Program-made: the position numbers and the translations under genes | Part shown: positions 55,075 to 64,000 of the stretch, one piece after another | Layout of the letters: each line of letters begins with the position of its first letter | Numbering within the stretch: position 1 is the first letter of the stretch | The notes under the pieces: model-generated | Databases searched by the model: none | Told to the model about the DNA's origin: nothing | What the model saw: only the letters and a program-made list of their open reading frames with translations | Source of the DNA: Porticoccaceae bacterium | GTDB lineage: Bacteria; Pseudomonadota; Gammaproteobacteria; Pseudomonadales; Porticoccaceae | Direction of reading: 5' to 3' | DNA length: 64,000 bases | NCBI GenBank assembly: GCA_018069525.1 | Contig: JAGPUQ010000011.1 | Span: 1-64,000 of the forward strand

Positions 55075-55482
55075 ATGGCCATTGGCAAACGTAGAATTGA
55101 AGAAGAATCGCAGATAGACCTGACTCCGATGCTGGATGTGGTCTTTATTATGTTGATTTTCTTTATTGTCACCGCGAGTTTTATTAACGAAACCGCTATC
55201 GAGGTGCAGCGCCCGCCGACCACGGATGCGCCGCCAGATTTAGAAAACCGCAATATTGTGTTTGATATTGGCCCCAATGGCGACATTACCCTGGGCGACC
55301 GACGCATTGATATCCGCTCGGTGCGCGCCAATGTGGAGCGGCTGCGCGCAGAGAACCCGGAAGCCAAAGTAATTATATCTTCCGACCCAAAAGCCAAGTC
55401 GGCGGTTTATATTAAAATTGCCGACCAGGCTCGCGAAGCGGGGATTTACGATATTTCTTTAGCGACCAAAGAAGAAACATAA
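55075..55482 (+). CDS. exbD: ExbD/TolR family biopolymer transporter, lone copy, 135 aa
   Basis: An inner-membrane stator subunit. DLTPMLDVVFIMLIFFIVTASF (about 16-37) contains the proton-conducting Asp of the ExbD helix; the rest is a periplasmic domain (SDPKAKSAVYIKIADQAREAGI). It stands alone on the plus strand, facing the TonB operon that has its own exbD at 57673-58074. It may partner the operon's second ExbB-like protein; this is inference. Confidence 0.93.
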   Translation: MAIGKRRIEEESQIDLTPMLDVVFIMLIFFIVTASFINETAIEVQRPPTTDAPPDLENRNIVFDIGPNGDITLGDRRIDIRSVRANVERLRAENPEAKVIISSDPKAKSAVYIKIADQAREAGIYDISLATKEET

Positions 55483-55525
55483 AACCTTAGGAAAAACCAA
55501 ATGTTCGGCGCGGAAATCTCATTGC

Positions 55526-55636
55526 CACTGCCTCTAAACACTGCCTCTAAACACTGCCCCAAAAACGCAGCCCCTAAACCCTTGCCCTGAAAACAGCTCT
55601 AAACACTGCTGCTAAGCCCTTACTCTGAACACAGCC
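55526..55636. repeat. 13-bp and degenerate repeats up to the TPR gene stop codon
   Basis: CACTGCCTCTAAA occurs twice in tandem (55526-55551), followed by CACTGCCCCAAAA and looser variants (CAGCTCTAAACACTGC, CAGCCCTAAGC) that reach the TPR gene stop at 55637-55639. Confidence 0.65.
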
Positions 55637-57028
55637 CTAAGCTTTCGAACAACCCGCAATATTTGCACCCATATCCCTTAGCTGCTTACGGCGGGCACCC
55701 TCTCTATTGGCATGCTCTATCCAGCGACTCGCGTTGCTGGCATTGCGCTCACTGCGCGCCGCTTTTCCAAACGCCGTTGCGGCGTCCTGATAGCAATGTA
55801 AATTCAACTGGGCACTACCGAGCACCATATAGGTTAAGTCGCTGCGCTTAAGACCGCCTTTGTTAAGCGCATTGCGGGATGCGCGCACGGCTTTTTTATC
55901 TTCGCCAATATCCAGATACACGCCGGCAAGTCGCGCCCAGATTGCGCCTTTGCCAGACATACTCGCGGCCTGCTCCAGAGCCGACCTGGCCTTATCTCCG
56001 TCTTGCGCCTGCTGCCAGGCCTGGCCCAGGAACTCTAAATTTTTCGCGTTCTTGTTAATAATGCCGTCTCTCATACCTTTATCGACCACGCGGGCCGCCA
56101 AAAACGGCGCATCGGCACCCATAAACAGATAAGCCATACTCAGCAATTCGCGCTCTTTGCTCATATTGCCTACGAGATAACCCAATTCGTTTGCCACCAA
56201 CTGATTCACATCCTGGTTTAACTCGCCGTACATGCCGCCGAGCTGTCGCCAATAACTGAATTTAGGGTAGTGCTTGATGAGTTTTTTGAGCACGCGGACA
56301 ACACTTTTATAATCTTTCTTGTCGTAGTACAGCACCCGCTGCAGACCCCACCAGTTTTCTTTGGGCAGCTTACCTTTGCGGGTCCATTCGGCGATACCTT
56401 CGTTGACCAGACGCAGGGCGTCATTTTTGCGATTTAACTGGTAGTAGGCTTGCGCCAACAAAACTTTGGCGTCGGGACCGACCACCGCCGACTGCTTCAT
56501 CCAGGTTTCCAGATAGCGCGCGGCGTTGGCATAATTTTCGGTAGCAAAATACAGTTGCGCAATTGAATAGTAGACGCTGGTTTTCATGCGCTCGTCGGTG
56601 CCGGGCTCGTCGAGCACCTTTTTATAATTGCTGATCGCCCCGTTCAGGTTATCACTCGAGTAGTGGGCGTAGGCCAGAAAATTCCATACCTGAGATTTTT
56701 CGTAACTAGAGGTACAAAGGCTGCTCAAAGATGCGTTTAACGAGGACTTGGCCTGCGACCAACGCTCGGCTTCTAACTCCACCTGAACCTGTTCGAGTTT
56801 TTTACCGCACTTTTGGCTCACCGCCGCAGTTTTTTTGGTTTTGGTGTTTTCGTATTTACGCTCTTCGGCTTCAGCGGCCTGCGCGATATTCCACAAGGGC
56901 CCGGCAGACAGACCAATGCGATCGCCAGCAACTTGTATCGCTGCCAATAACACCGCGACGACCGCTATTCGCCCACTGATGCTTGAGCGAAACGGATGAG
57001 GCATTTTAAATCGCAGTGTTTGATTCAC
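55637..57028 (-). CDS. tetratricopeptide repeat protein of the TonB operon, 463 aa
   Basis: An exported TPR protein. A signal-like segment (IAVVAVLLAAIQVAG) lies near residues 22-36, then Lys-rich ERKYENTKTKK, then about nine TPR-like helical pairs (such as AQAYYQLNRKNDALRLVNEGI and FLGQAWQQAQDGDKARSALEQA). It is the last gene of the operon and probably a periplasmic accessory to the TonB complex, as in other DUF3450-TonB clusters. The molecular role is unproven. Confidence 0.85.
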   Translation of the reverse strand: MNQTLRFKMPHPFRSSISGRIAVVAVLLAAIQVAGDRIGLSAGPLWNIAQAAEAEERKYENTKTKKTAAVSQKCGKKLEQVQVELEAERWSQAKSSLNASLSSLCTSSYEKSQVWNFLAYAHYSSDNLNGAISNYKKVLDEPGTDERMKTSVYYSIAQLYFATENYANAARYLETWMKQSAVVGPDAKVLLAQAYYQLNRKNDALRLVNEGIAEWTRKGKLPKENWWGLQRVLYYDKKDYKSVVRVLKKLIKHYPKFSYWRQLGGMYGELNQDVNQLVANELGYLVGNMSKERELLSMAYLFMGADAPFLAARVVDKGMRDGIINKNAKNLEFLGQAWQQAQDGDKARSALEQAASMSGKGAIWARLAGVYLDIGEDKKAVRASRNALNKGGLKRSDLTYMVLGSAQLNLHCYQDAATAFGKAARSERNASNASRWIEHANREGARRKQLRDMGANIAGCSKA

Positions 57029-57053
57029 TAAAGTCTCTCGCCTGGCGTTCTCA

Positions 57054-57680
57054 TTAATTTTCTATCTGAAACGAAAACTTATACATCACACCCGACACTT
57101 CCTCGGGCTTACCATCGACTACTCGGGGGTTATATTTTAATTTCAACGCCGCTTTTAACGCCGCCCTGCCGAAACCATAATTAGCGGGATGTTCTTCCAC
57201 CAGTATCGGATCGCGAACACCACCGGCGGTAGTAATAATGACCTGGATTACCGCATAACCTTCCTTGCCCCGCGACAGGGCACGGCGAGGATAGATCGGC
57301 TGAGGTACGTACAGCGGGATATAATCGGTATCCCGCGCAAAGCCGCCGCCCAAACCAATATTAAGGGTAGAGCTTAAATCCGGCGCGGCAATGCTCACCG
57401 CATCTAAATCTACCTGGATATCGACATTCTGTTCGGGCAAGGGTGGTGGCGGTTTATCGGGCTCGTCCGGTTTGTCCGGCTTTGCCTCTTTAATGTTTTC
57501 GCTAAGCTTTCTCTCGGGCTGCCAAATATCGGCAATTTTCCGCGCGGACTTTTCATCTAGCTCACTCTCGTTATTGAGAATTAGCAAGTACATTAATACC
57601 ACCAGGAAAAAAGCGACGATCACGCCAATAATAGCGGCGCCTGTCAGCCTTAGGGTTTTATTTGCCACCGCGCTACTCAT
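57054..57680 (-). CDS. tonB: energy transducer TonB, 208 aa
   Basis: One N-terminal membrane helix (IIGVIVAFFLVVLMYLLIL, residues 17-35), a Pro/Lys/Asp-rich spacer (EAKPDKPDEPDKPPPPLPEQ) and a C-terminal TonB domain with PIYPRRALSRGKEGYAVIQV and YNPRVVDGKP. The domain carries force from ExbBD to outer-membrane receptors. It overlaps exbD by 8 bp. Confidence 0.94.
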   Translation of the reverse strand: MSSAVANKTLRLTGAAIIGVIVAFFLVVLMYLLILNNESELDEKSARKIADIWQPERKLSENIKEAKPDKPDEPDKPPPPLPEQNVDIQVDLDAVSIAAPDLSSTLNIGLGGGFARDTDYIPLYVPQPIYPRRALSRGKEGYAVIQVIITTAGGVRDPILVEEHPANYGFGRAALKAALKLKYNPRVVDGKPEEVSGVMYKFSFQIEN

Positions 57681-58074
57681 TCAGGGTCGATACCGAAATA
57701 TCAGCAATACCAACTTCTTTGGCCGCATCGGCGACCAGGGCAATTTTCTCTACGTCCGCTTCACCATCAACCTGTATCACCAGGCCGCCCTTTGGACTTT
57801 CGTTATACAGCCTCACCAGTTGTAATTTAACCAGGCTTTCTTTAATTAAATTTTTATCAATCCAGATTTCGTTATTAGCATTAATGCCCACCAAAATCCC
57901 GGGCTTTCTCTTATCGGCCGTGACGGTGGGCGTTTTATCCACTTCAATTCCAGGAGTCTTAATAAAGGATGCGGTCACAATAAAAAAGATGAGCATAATG
58001 AAGACCACATCCAACATCGGCGTGAGATCTAAAGCCTGCCCCTGATCTTCGTTTCTTCTACTAATGTCTCGCAT
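57673..58074 (-). CDS. exbD: ExbD/TolR family protein, 133 aa
   Basis: A stator subunit with ALDLTPMLDVVFIMLIFFIVTASFI carrying the essential Asp, then a periplasmic domain. Its membrane segment is nearly identical to that of the lone ExbD at 55075-55482, while the periplasmic parts differ. Confidence 0.94.
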   Translation of the reverse strand: MRDISRRNEDQGQALDLTPMLDVVFIMLIFFIVTASFIKTPGIEVDKTPTVTADKRKPGILVGINANNEIWIDKNLIKESLVKLQLVRLYNESPKGGLVIQVDGEADVEKIALVADAAKEVGIADISVSTLNE

Positions 58075-58135
58075 AAATACAACCGCGCCTTACTATTATC
58101 TATTGTCGATAAAACTTTTACAGCCAACCCTTGCG

Positions 58136-58660
58136 CTAATCCAGGTTCAAATTATCTTCCAGCAATTGTTTCTCGGTTTTCGCCAACTTTTCCAAATAGG
58201 TAAAGCCAAATACGCCGGAGAGCGCCGTCACCATTCCCGCCATGGTCGGTATGGTCGCCATCGAGACCCCACTGGACATCGCCTTGGCATCACCGCCACC
58301 GGTCAGGGCCATCACCTCAAACACTCGGATCATTCCGGTCACGGTGCCCAGCAAACCGAACAGGGGAGCCAGCGCAATCAGGGTTTTAATTAATGGCAAA
58401 TACTGATCGATCTGCATGCTGACCTGCGAAATTAATTTCTGCCTAATCTGGTGAGCACGTTTGGATTTCCGTTCAGCGCGCCCATCCCAGTCTTGCAGGA
58501 TATGGGCCATCTCTTTCTTCAAGCCGGTTTTGTAATACCACGCCCGTTCAACGAGAAGAGCCCACATCACCACGGCCAGGCCAAATAAAAACCACAAAAC
58601 CGTGCCGCCGAGATCCATAAAATCCCAGACCCCCTCCCACATGTCCTGCAGCAGATACAT
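58136..58660 (-). CDS. exbB: ExbB/MotA/TolQ proton channel protein, 174 aa
   Basis: Three membrane helices; GGTVLWFLFGLAVVMWALLVERAWYYK is the first and LIALAPLFGLLGTVTGMIRVFEVMA the second. It forms the proton channel with ExbD. ATG 58660. It is two bases downstream of the larger ExbB-like gene and shares its transcript. Confidence 0.94.
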   Translation of the reverse strand: MYLLQDMWEGVWDFMDLGGTVLWFLFGLAVVMWALLVERAWYYKTGLKKEMAHILQDWDGRAERKSKRAHQIRQKLISQVSMQIDQYLPLIKTLIALAPLFGLLGTVTGMIRVFEVMALTGGGDAKAMSSGVSMATIPTMAGMVTALSGVFGFTYLEKLAKTEKQLLEDNLNLD

Positions 58661-58662
58661 AC

Positions 58663-60039
58663 TTAAGAGCGCTCCGCCTTTTCAGCAACGATGCCGACAC
58701 TTTGCTCTTCCATAATATGCAGAATTCTTTGCGCGTAACCGTTCACCCAGGTGTGCATTAATACCGTGGGGATGGCGACCACCAAACCCAGTACCGTCGT
58801 TACCAGTGCCTGGGAAATACCACCCGCCATCATTTTAGGATCGCCAGCACCAAACACGGTGATTTGCTGGAACACTACAATCATCCCAGTCACGGTGCCC
58901 AACAAGCCACCCAGCGGGGCAACCATGGCAATAATTTTCAGTAAATTAACACCGAATTCAATTTTCGGCCGCTCTTTAAGAATCGCTTCGTGGAGCTTAA
59001 GCTCCATGGATTCCGCATTGAGCCCGGCATTTTGCTCCGCCACCAATAGCACTCTACCCAAGGGGTTATTATCGTTGGCCTGATCGGCTTTAAGCTGCGC
59101 ACTAATTTTGCGCGAAATTCCAGACAGCACGATGAAGCGCCACAGGGCCAGTAAAATTGCCACCGCCCCGACCGCGGAAATAATGTAGCCAATTTCCTTA
59201 CCCTGATGCCACTTCTCCATCAGCGTCGGCGTATCAATCAGCGCTTTCAATAAACCGCCACCACTAGGGCCAGTAGGATCGATACCGGTGCGCACAAAAC
59301 CTTCACTCGACGACTGTAGATTTTTTGCCGCTTTGACAATGGAACCACCTGGCTGACGCGGCAATTCGGACAACACACCACCGGTAGGTTCGTACATTAA
59401 ATAATTGCCGTCGGCGATTAAGTTAAAGCTGCCAATACGGACTACTTCTTGAGTACTTTTTTCGCCACTGGCGCTAATCACTTCGGAGGGGAAGCGCACC
59501 ACCTTGCCGGACTCCATCATCTCGCGATGAATTTCGAACCACAGGCCCTCGATCTCTGCCAATTTCGGCAACTTGGTGTTGCTGCTCATTTTATCGATCA
59601 GTTCTTGCAACTGTTCGGTGCGACCGGGGAACTGAGCGCTAACAATAGATTGCTCCATCGTTGCAACCGCATCGCCCGCCGTAGAAGTTAGATGTCCGAA
59701 TAACTCTTTGAGAGTGCCCAGGCGCCGCTGCAATAATTTATTTTGTTCTTCCAGGCTGATTTCATTATCGGCAAAGGTTTTTTCAAGTTGCTCGCTTTTG
59801 CGTTCCTGAGCGGATTTTTCAGCTTTCGCGCTGCTTAATAAGCTCTGCTGTTCACTTTTAGCGCCAACAAATTCCTGTTCGCGCTGCTTATGTTCTTTTG
59901 ATTCATTGATTTTTGCGCTTTTTACCAGACGCAACAGGGCGTCCACCGAAGCGGCCTGCTCGGCGGCGTAACTAGCCCCCGCCATCATCACGCTAGCGGC
60001 AATTAATACCTTTAGACTACGCTGCATAGAGTTTCTCAT
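58663..60039 (-). CDS. TtpC-like ExbB protein with periplasmic coiled coil, 458 aa
   Basis: Signal-like N-terminus, then a charged coiled coil (about 45-110: EHKQREQEFVGAKSEQQ and similar), a periplasmic domain and a C-terminal MotA/TolQ/ExbB domain with IIAMVAPLGGLLGTVTGMIVVFQQI. Long ExbB relatives of this form (TtpC in Vibrio) are needed by TonB2-type systems. ATG 60039 overlaps the upstream stop as ATGA. Confidence 0.9.
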   Translation of the reverse strand: MRNSMQRSLKVLIAASVMMAGASYAAEQAASVDALLRLVKSAKINESKEHKQREQEFVGAKSEQQSLLSSAKAEKSAQERKSEQLEKTFADNEISLEEQNKLLQRRLGTLKELFGHLTSTAGDAVATMEQSIVSAQFPGRTEQLQELIDKMSSNTKLPKLAEIEGLWFEIHREMMESGKVVRFPSEVISASGEKSTQEVVRIGSFNLIADGNYLMYEPTGGVLSELPRQPGGSIVKAAKNLQSSSEGFVRTGIDPTGPSGGGLLKALIDTPTLMEKWHQGKEIGYIISAVGAVAILLALWRFIVLSGISRKISAQLKADQANDNNPLGRVLLVAEQNAGLNAESMELKLHEAILKERPKIEFGVNLLKIIAMVAPLGGLLGTVTGMIVVFQQITVFGAGDPKMMAGGISQALVTTVLGLVVAIPTVLMHTWVNGYAQRILHIMEEQSVGIVAEKAERS

Positions 60040-60803
60040 TGCACCGCCTCCGGAGCCGGAATCGGCAGCTTAAGTATATCGATCGCCGCTTGCTTTTTAG
60101 CAATGCGGATACCCTTGGCGGTCGCGGAGCGATATTCCCCGGAACTTATCGGCTGCCATTTACCGGCGTCGGAATCCCATACGCCTGTCTGATTTTGGTC
60201 TGAGGTTTGATAGAGCAAAGCGATACGGCCAACGCGAAGAAATGTTACCTGCCGCTCCTGGCCATCGATGGGCAACAAGCCACTATATTCGCTAATGGTG
60301 CTGCCGTATTCGGATTCAAAATTGTACAGCTCTAATACCTGGCGGAATTTTTCTGCCGAACTAAACCGGGAAGCGTCGAGGTTGGCCCGCACCTGAGCGA
60401 TACTGTCTAATCGCACCTCGCGATTAAACGGTAAATCCAGATTGACGTATTGCTCCAGTGCGTCGAGCATTTTGATCGACAGGGGCATAATTTGCCGCTC
60501 GATAATCGTCGCGTTCTCGATCGACTCGGCGATATCGGTCATCGTGGTTTGCTGATTTTCTATTTGTTTTTCCAACTGGGCGTTGTATACCCGCAAGCCT
60601 TCGATCTCTTTATTGACGACGCGAAAGTCCTGCAGGATGTCGTAGGTTTGATCGGCTAATTTATCGATGCGCTTCTGGGAATTTTGCGCCGCCGCAGTTT
60701 TGTCTGCGCCGGCTCGCAATACCGTATCGACATCCGCTGCCGAAACATTCACCGCTACAAAAACCATAGCCGTAAAACCCAATCCGGATAAAAAGTGTTT
60801 CAT
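60036..60803 (-). CDS. DUF3450 periplasmic coiled-coil protein, 255 aa
   Basis: First gene of the TonB operon. I chose ATG 60803 (MKHFLSGLGFTAMVFVAVNVSAAD, a signal peptide) with GAGG 6 bp upstream, over an upstream start at 60845. The mature part is a coiled coil (TYDILQDFRVVNKEIEGLRVYNAQLEKQIENQ) followed by a mixed domain typical of DUF3450. It is constantly associated with TtpC-like ExbB genes; a periplasmic support role is likely but not shown. Confidence 0.9.
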   Translation of the reverse strand: MKHFLSGLGFTAMVFVAVNVSAADVDTVLRAGADKTAAAQNSQKRIDKLADQTYDILQDFRVVNKEIEGLRVYNAQLEKQIENQQTTMTDIAESIENATIIERQIMPLSIKMLDALEQYVNLDLPFNREVRLDSIAQVRANLDASRFSSAEKFRQVLELYNFESEYGSTISEYSGLLPIDGQERQVTFLRVGRIALLYQTSDQNQTGVWDSDAGKWQPISSGEYRSATAKGIRIAKKQAAIDILKLPIPAPEAVQ

Positions 60804-61197
60804 ACCTGACCTCGTTATGTTGATGCGGGGAAAATCAGGCGACAAATCACCTACCGCAAACTTTTACCACCCTGTCAACGCGCCTGTTAATAAATTTATA
60901 ACGCGTTTCACAGTACTAACAACTACTGGCTTTAAGCCCTGCCCATTATTTGTTTTAGTAAGTTTAAATATCTGCACGAAACACATGCACTCATTCTTAA
61001 CTTATTGTTCTAATAATCGTACTAATATCCGAGCCTAAGCCGAGCCTATCAATCTGCCTACGAGCCTACCAATACCCGCTAATAACCGCCACTAAAAATT
61101 AAGAAACTCATTCAAGTTGGGCGGACGCGAAAAATATCACAACACCTTGACAAATACTAGGCTTTCATCGAAATTTCAGCGCGGCCTTCGCCTACCG
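60804..61197. other. intergenic region upstream of the TonB operon
   Basis: A 394-bp gap that should contain the operon promoter. Near 61035-61075, GAGCCTA recurs three times with loose 12-20 bp spacing. I see no clear Fur box or terminator. Confidence 0.4.
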
Positions 61198-61734
61198 TCA
61201 CCCAACAGGGCTTGAGCCGACACTTGTGTGCAACACTTTATCCAGCACTCGAAAACTGTAGCCGGGCATTTCCTCTGTGGGTGCCACGCTACGAACAACA
61301 CGCTCGTCCCAACCCTGAGCGTCAAGCTCCGGAAAAAACGCATCACCTTCCATGTCCACATTTACCTTAGTCATATAAATTCGATCTGCCAGGTTTATTG
61401 ACTGCCGGTAAATTTGCTCGCCGCCAATCACCATAACTTCATCCATCTCGCTCCCGGCTGCCAGCTTTGTTGCTAGCTCCAGGGCTGCGTCAATAGAGTG
61501 ACACACCTCAACTCCGGGAGAATGCCAATGCTGGTCTGAGGTGATAACAATATTACTCCGCCCCGGGAGTGGTCGCCCAATGGATTCAAATGTCTTGCGG
61601 CCCATCACGATCGGCTTGCCCATCGTTACCGCCTTAAAATACTTAAGGTCTTCCGACAGGTGCCACGGCAACTGGTTTTTCACGCCAATCACGCCGTTGT
61701 TGGATACCGCTACAATCAAGGACACTGTGACCAT
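61198..61734 (-). CDS. folA: dihydrofolate reductase
   Basis: Reduces dihydrofolate with NADPH. GVKNQLPWHLSEDLKYFK has the active-site Asp/Glu region, MGRKTFESIGRPLPGRSNIVIT is the classic block, and EVMVIGGEQIYRQ and RIYMTKV follow. ATG 61734 is preferred over TTG 61737. 178 aa. Confidence 0.96.
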   Translation of the reverse strand: MVTVSLIVAVSNNGVIGVKNQLPWHLSEDLKYFKAVTMGKPIVMGRKTFESIGRPLPGRSNIVITSDQHWHSPGVEVCHSIDAALELATKLAAGSEMDEVMVIGGEQIYRQSINLADRIYMTKVNVDMEGDAFFPELDAQGWDERVVRSVAPTEEMPGYSFRVLDKVLHTSVGSSPVG

Positions 61735-61737
61735 CAA

Positions 61738-62077
61738 GAAATTCCCAGGATAAAACTTTGCTCTGTACTTCGCACTGTTAAGACGTCAAGAAAGGCACTG
61801 CGCCCCGACCGATATAAAACGCGAAATATCAAGGCCTTCGCAAGTCGCAAGCTTCAAACCACACCTCAACCCCTTTTTTTTAAACCGAACTGGTTACAAA
61901 TGCTCCGACTTCCCCGAACTCTGTAATAGTATGACAAGTCTTCGCACAAAATCAGACATTGGCCCATTAACCGCAGGCTATGTCTCTTTTCCCTCGTGGC
62001 CAGGCTGATGGCTCCTACTTATGATACCTCCTTTGTCAAAAATCAAATACTGAAACATCCTAACCGAGAGTATCTGC
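61738..62077. other. divergent intergenic region between folA and the SDR gene
   Basis: A 340-bp gap with no recognised gene, terminator or operator. A T-rich run lies near 61873-61880. Confidence 0.4.
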
Positions 62078-62896
62078 GTGAAAAATTTGTCTAATAAAGT
62101 GGCTGTTATTACCGGAGCAGCATCCGGAATTGGGCGAGCCCTCTGCGTGGAGCTGGCCGGACAGGGAGTTGATATTGCTCTCTGCGATACTGACACCGAA
62201 GGTTTACTTACCACTCAGCAAGAAATTCTCTCACTGGGCCGAAAAGCGTCCATCCACCAGATCGACGTGTCAGATCGTAAGGCTATGGAAGCATTACCGG
62301 AGCAGGTACTTGCGGAACATGAGCACGTTCACATCCTGATAAATAACGCAGGCGTCTCGTTTATGGACACCGTCGAGCACGCCAGCGTAGAAGATTTTGA
62401 ATGGATTTTCGCCATTAATTTTTGGGGGGTGCTCTACGGCAGCAAATTTTTCCTGCCCCACTTACTTAAAGAAGAAGAAAGCCATTTGGTCAATATTTCC
62501 AGCGTTTACGGTCTTATCGGTGTTCCGTGCCAAGCGGGCTACTGCGCGACCAAATTTGCAGTACGCGGCTTTACCGAATCTTTACGCCAGGAAATGCTTG
62601 GTCGCTCTTTAGGCGTAACCTCTGTTCATCCGGGAGGGGTGGACACCAATATTGCTCGCAGTAGCCGTTTTACCCAGGGTTTCGATGTGGGGTCGAGTGA
62701 AGAGCTGGCGACATATTTTAAGCGTGTCGCCATCACCAGCCCTGAACGAGCCGCACAGACCATCATCAAGGGTATACGAAAAAAACACCCTCGAGTCATC
62801 GTCGGTCGCGACGCCCGATTTCTTGACCGTGTCCAACGACTGTTCCCGATTCTCTACCCAAAATTTATTAGCTGGGTGACGCCCAAGCCAAGATAA
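62078..62896 (+). CDS. short-chain dehydrogenase/reductase, 272 aa
   Basis: TGAASGIGRAL at residues 13-23 binds NAD(P), NNAG is near 90, Ser lies in NISSVYG and the catalytic Tyr/Lys in YCATK. The C-terminus (RKKHPRVIVGRDARFLDRVQRLFP) resembles SDRs that act on bulky or lipid substrates. The start is GTG 62078 with GAGAG upstream. It precedes a TonB receptor gene in the same direction. The substrate is unknown. Confidence 0.88.
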   Translation: MKNLSNKVAVITGAASGIGRALCVELAGQGVDIALCDTDTEGLLTTQQEILSLGRKASIHQIDVSDRKAMEALPEQVLAEHEHVHILINNAGVSFMDTVEHASVEDFEWIFAINFWGVLYGSKFFLPHLLKEEESHLVNISSVYGLIGVPCQAGYCATKFAVRGFTESLRQEMLGRSLGVTSVHPGGVDTNIARSSRFTQGFDVGSSEELATYFKRVAITSPERAAQTIIKGIRKKHPRVIVGRDARFLDRVQRLFPILYPKFISWVTPKPR

Positions 62897-63072
62897 AGCG
62901 AAGAATCCGGCAAAAGCCTACCGTCAAAGCTCACGTAATAAGCGTGCGCTCGTAATAATAACCAATCCGGCACTGGCTCGCTTTCTAGGCAATTTGGCCG
63001 GATCACCGCTGTCTTCCCGGCAAGCTAATTTTGATAATAGGCTGGATAACTACAACAACTGCCGAGGGAATT

Positions 63073-64000
63073 ATGATTACCCAACACCGTAGCTCGCTAA
63101 CCACCTCTAAACGCCCCCTTATTCTGAGCCTATTACCAACCGCTCTTACCGGGCTGTCTCTAGGCATCCTCCCAGTCGCAACGCTGTCTGCCGATCTCGT
63201 ATTGGAAGAGGTCGTAGTCACGGCGCAAAAGAGGACAGAATCCCTGCAAGACGTCCCCATCTCGGTGAGTACTTTTACCGGCGAGAAGATGGAAGATGCC
63301 GGGATCAATAATATGAATGAGATGTCGGCCTACATCCCTAACTTCCAGCAATCCGTGTCTCCCATTGGGTCTTATGTGGTGATTAGGGGGATTAGCTCAG
63401 GATTGAACTACGGGTTTGAGCAATCTGTGGTGCCCTACATGGACGACATTTCCCTGGGTCGATCTGTGTTGTCACGTATTCCCTTCATGGATCTCGAGCG
63501 AGTGGAAGTACTCCGTGGCCCTCAAAATGTGCTGTTTGGCAAAAACTCTATTGGTGGTGCGCTCTCTATGATCACCGCTAAACCCACTGAAGAATTTGAA
63601 GGTTCATTTCAAATTGAATACGAACCGGAATACAACCAGCAGGAACAGGTTTTAGTGCTTTCCGGCCCACTGACGGACAGCCTTCGCGGCCGTTTAGCCG
63701 TGCGCCACGCCACGGACGATGGTTATTTTAAAAATGACAGCAACGGTAACGACGAAGCGGAAACCAAAGAATTGGGGGTTCGAGCCACCGTTGCCTGGGA
63801 TGTTACCGAGAATTTTGAGGCAACCCTAAAAGTGGAGCGTGATAAATATGACTTTAACGGTCGACCGGAAGAAATTCTGTTTGCCTACGGTGCAGGTACG
63901 ACTCCTGCAACAAATCCATTCGGGGTGCCTGTGGGTAGCACCTATCCACAGATCGCCCAACTCATTGGTGCCACTGTCGGACAGGATGTCGGCGCAGATG
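63073..64000 (+). CDS. TonB-dependent receptor, N-terminal part (runs off the window)
   Basis: ATG 63073 opens a frame that stays open to the window end. A signal peptide (LSLLPTALTGLSLGILPVAT) is followed by the TonB box and plug: LEEVVVTAQKRTESLQDVPIS, VVIRGISSG, PYMDDISLGRS and VEVLRGPQNVLFGKNSIGGALSM. It is a receptor of the large Sphingomonas/Caulobacter-like type common in marine bacteria. The ligand is unknown. Confidence 0.9.
   Translation, partial: MITQHRSSLTTSKRPLILSLLPTALTGLSLGILPVATLSADLVLEEVVVTAQKRTESLQDVPISVSTFTGEKMEDAGINNMNEMSAYIPNFQQSVSPIGSYVVIRGISSGLNYGFEQSVVPYMDDISLGRSVLSRIPFMDLERVEVLRGPQNVLFGKNSIGGALSMITAKPTEEFEGSFQIEYEPEYNQQEQVLVLSGPLTDSLRGRLAVRHATDDGYFKNDSNGNDEAETKELGVRATVAWDVTENFEATLKVERDKYDFNGRPEEILFAYGAGTTPATNPFGVPVGSTYPQIAQLIGATVGQDVGAD

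Overview
The window looks like the chromosome of a marine gammaproteobacterium related to the Cellvibrionales/Pseudomonadales. The evidence is the gene content: an LPS core locus in Pseudomonas-like order (glnE-ilvE-waaF-waaG-waaP), a tolC/nudF/yqiB/cpdA/yqiA/parE/parC block, a DUF3450-type TonB system and TonB-dependent receptors. Assignments come from reading the sequence and from memory of the families; no database search was run. I see no rRNA, tRNA or CRISPR array.

Layout. 1-1014: the distal end of an integron-type gene-cassette array, with three attC sites, the tail of one cassette and two complete small cassettes. 1171-2579: two tandem paralogous exported low-complexity proteins that share a C-terminal tryptophan-rich module. 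2760-7961: a five-gene beta-oxidation operon (two acyl-CoA dehydrogenases, MaoC hydratase, SDR dehydrogenase, thiolase). 8172-15432: parC, parE, yqiA, cpdA, yqiB, nudF, with tolC divergent (15622-17133). 17108-23460: waaA, an FAD oxidoreductase, an aldo/keto reductase, hldE and waaC. 23557-30612: an AT-rich, apparently acquired surface-polysaccharide stretch with a WaaP-like kinase, two intact sulfotransferases, one sulfotransferase pseudogene, an O-acyltransferase and a GT2 glycosyltransferase. 30749-40547: dTDP-rhamnose synthesis genes, a carbamoyltransferase, LPS kinases, waaG and waaF. 40621-52205: ilvE, glnE, a GspE-like ATPase, argA, efpL, a monooxygenase, a methyltransferase and ilvD. 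52307-60803: a TonB-dependent receptor, a lone exbD and a six-gene TonB/ExbBD/DUF3450/TPR operon. 61198-64000: folA, an SDR and the start of another TonB-dependent receptor.

How the genes work together: hldE, waaA, waaC, waaF, waaG and waaP build and phosphorylate the LPS inner core. rfbABCD supplies dTDP-L-rhamnose. The carbamoyltransferase, sulfotransferases and acyltransferase would decorate core or surface glycan. The TonB cluster would energise the outer-membrane receptors.

The most unusual signal is not a gene. Degenerate tandem repeats of about 8-15 bp recur at some twenty places. Several lie exactly on start or stop codons (parE, glnE, waaC, the methyltransferase at 49522, the FAD oxidoreductase/aldo-keto pair). 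Others are in-frame 12- or 15-bp arrays inside conserved housekeeping enzymes (GlnE three times, WaaA, ArgA, an acyl-CoA dehydrogenase, the aldo/keto reductase, the FAD oxidoreductase), where they add short repetitive peptides. They are nearly absent from the AT-rich imported stretch. This looks like a lineage-specific process of local tandem amplification and is the best candidate here for something undescribed.
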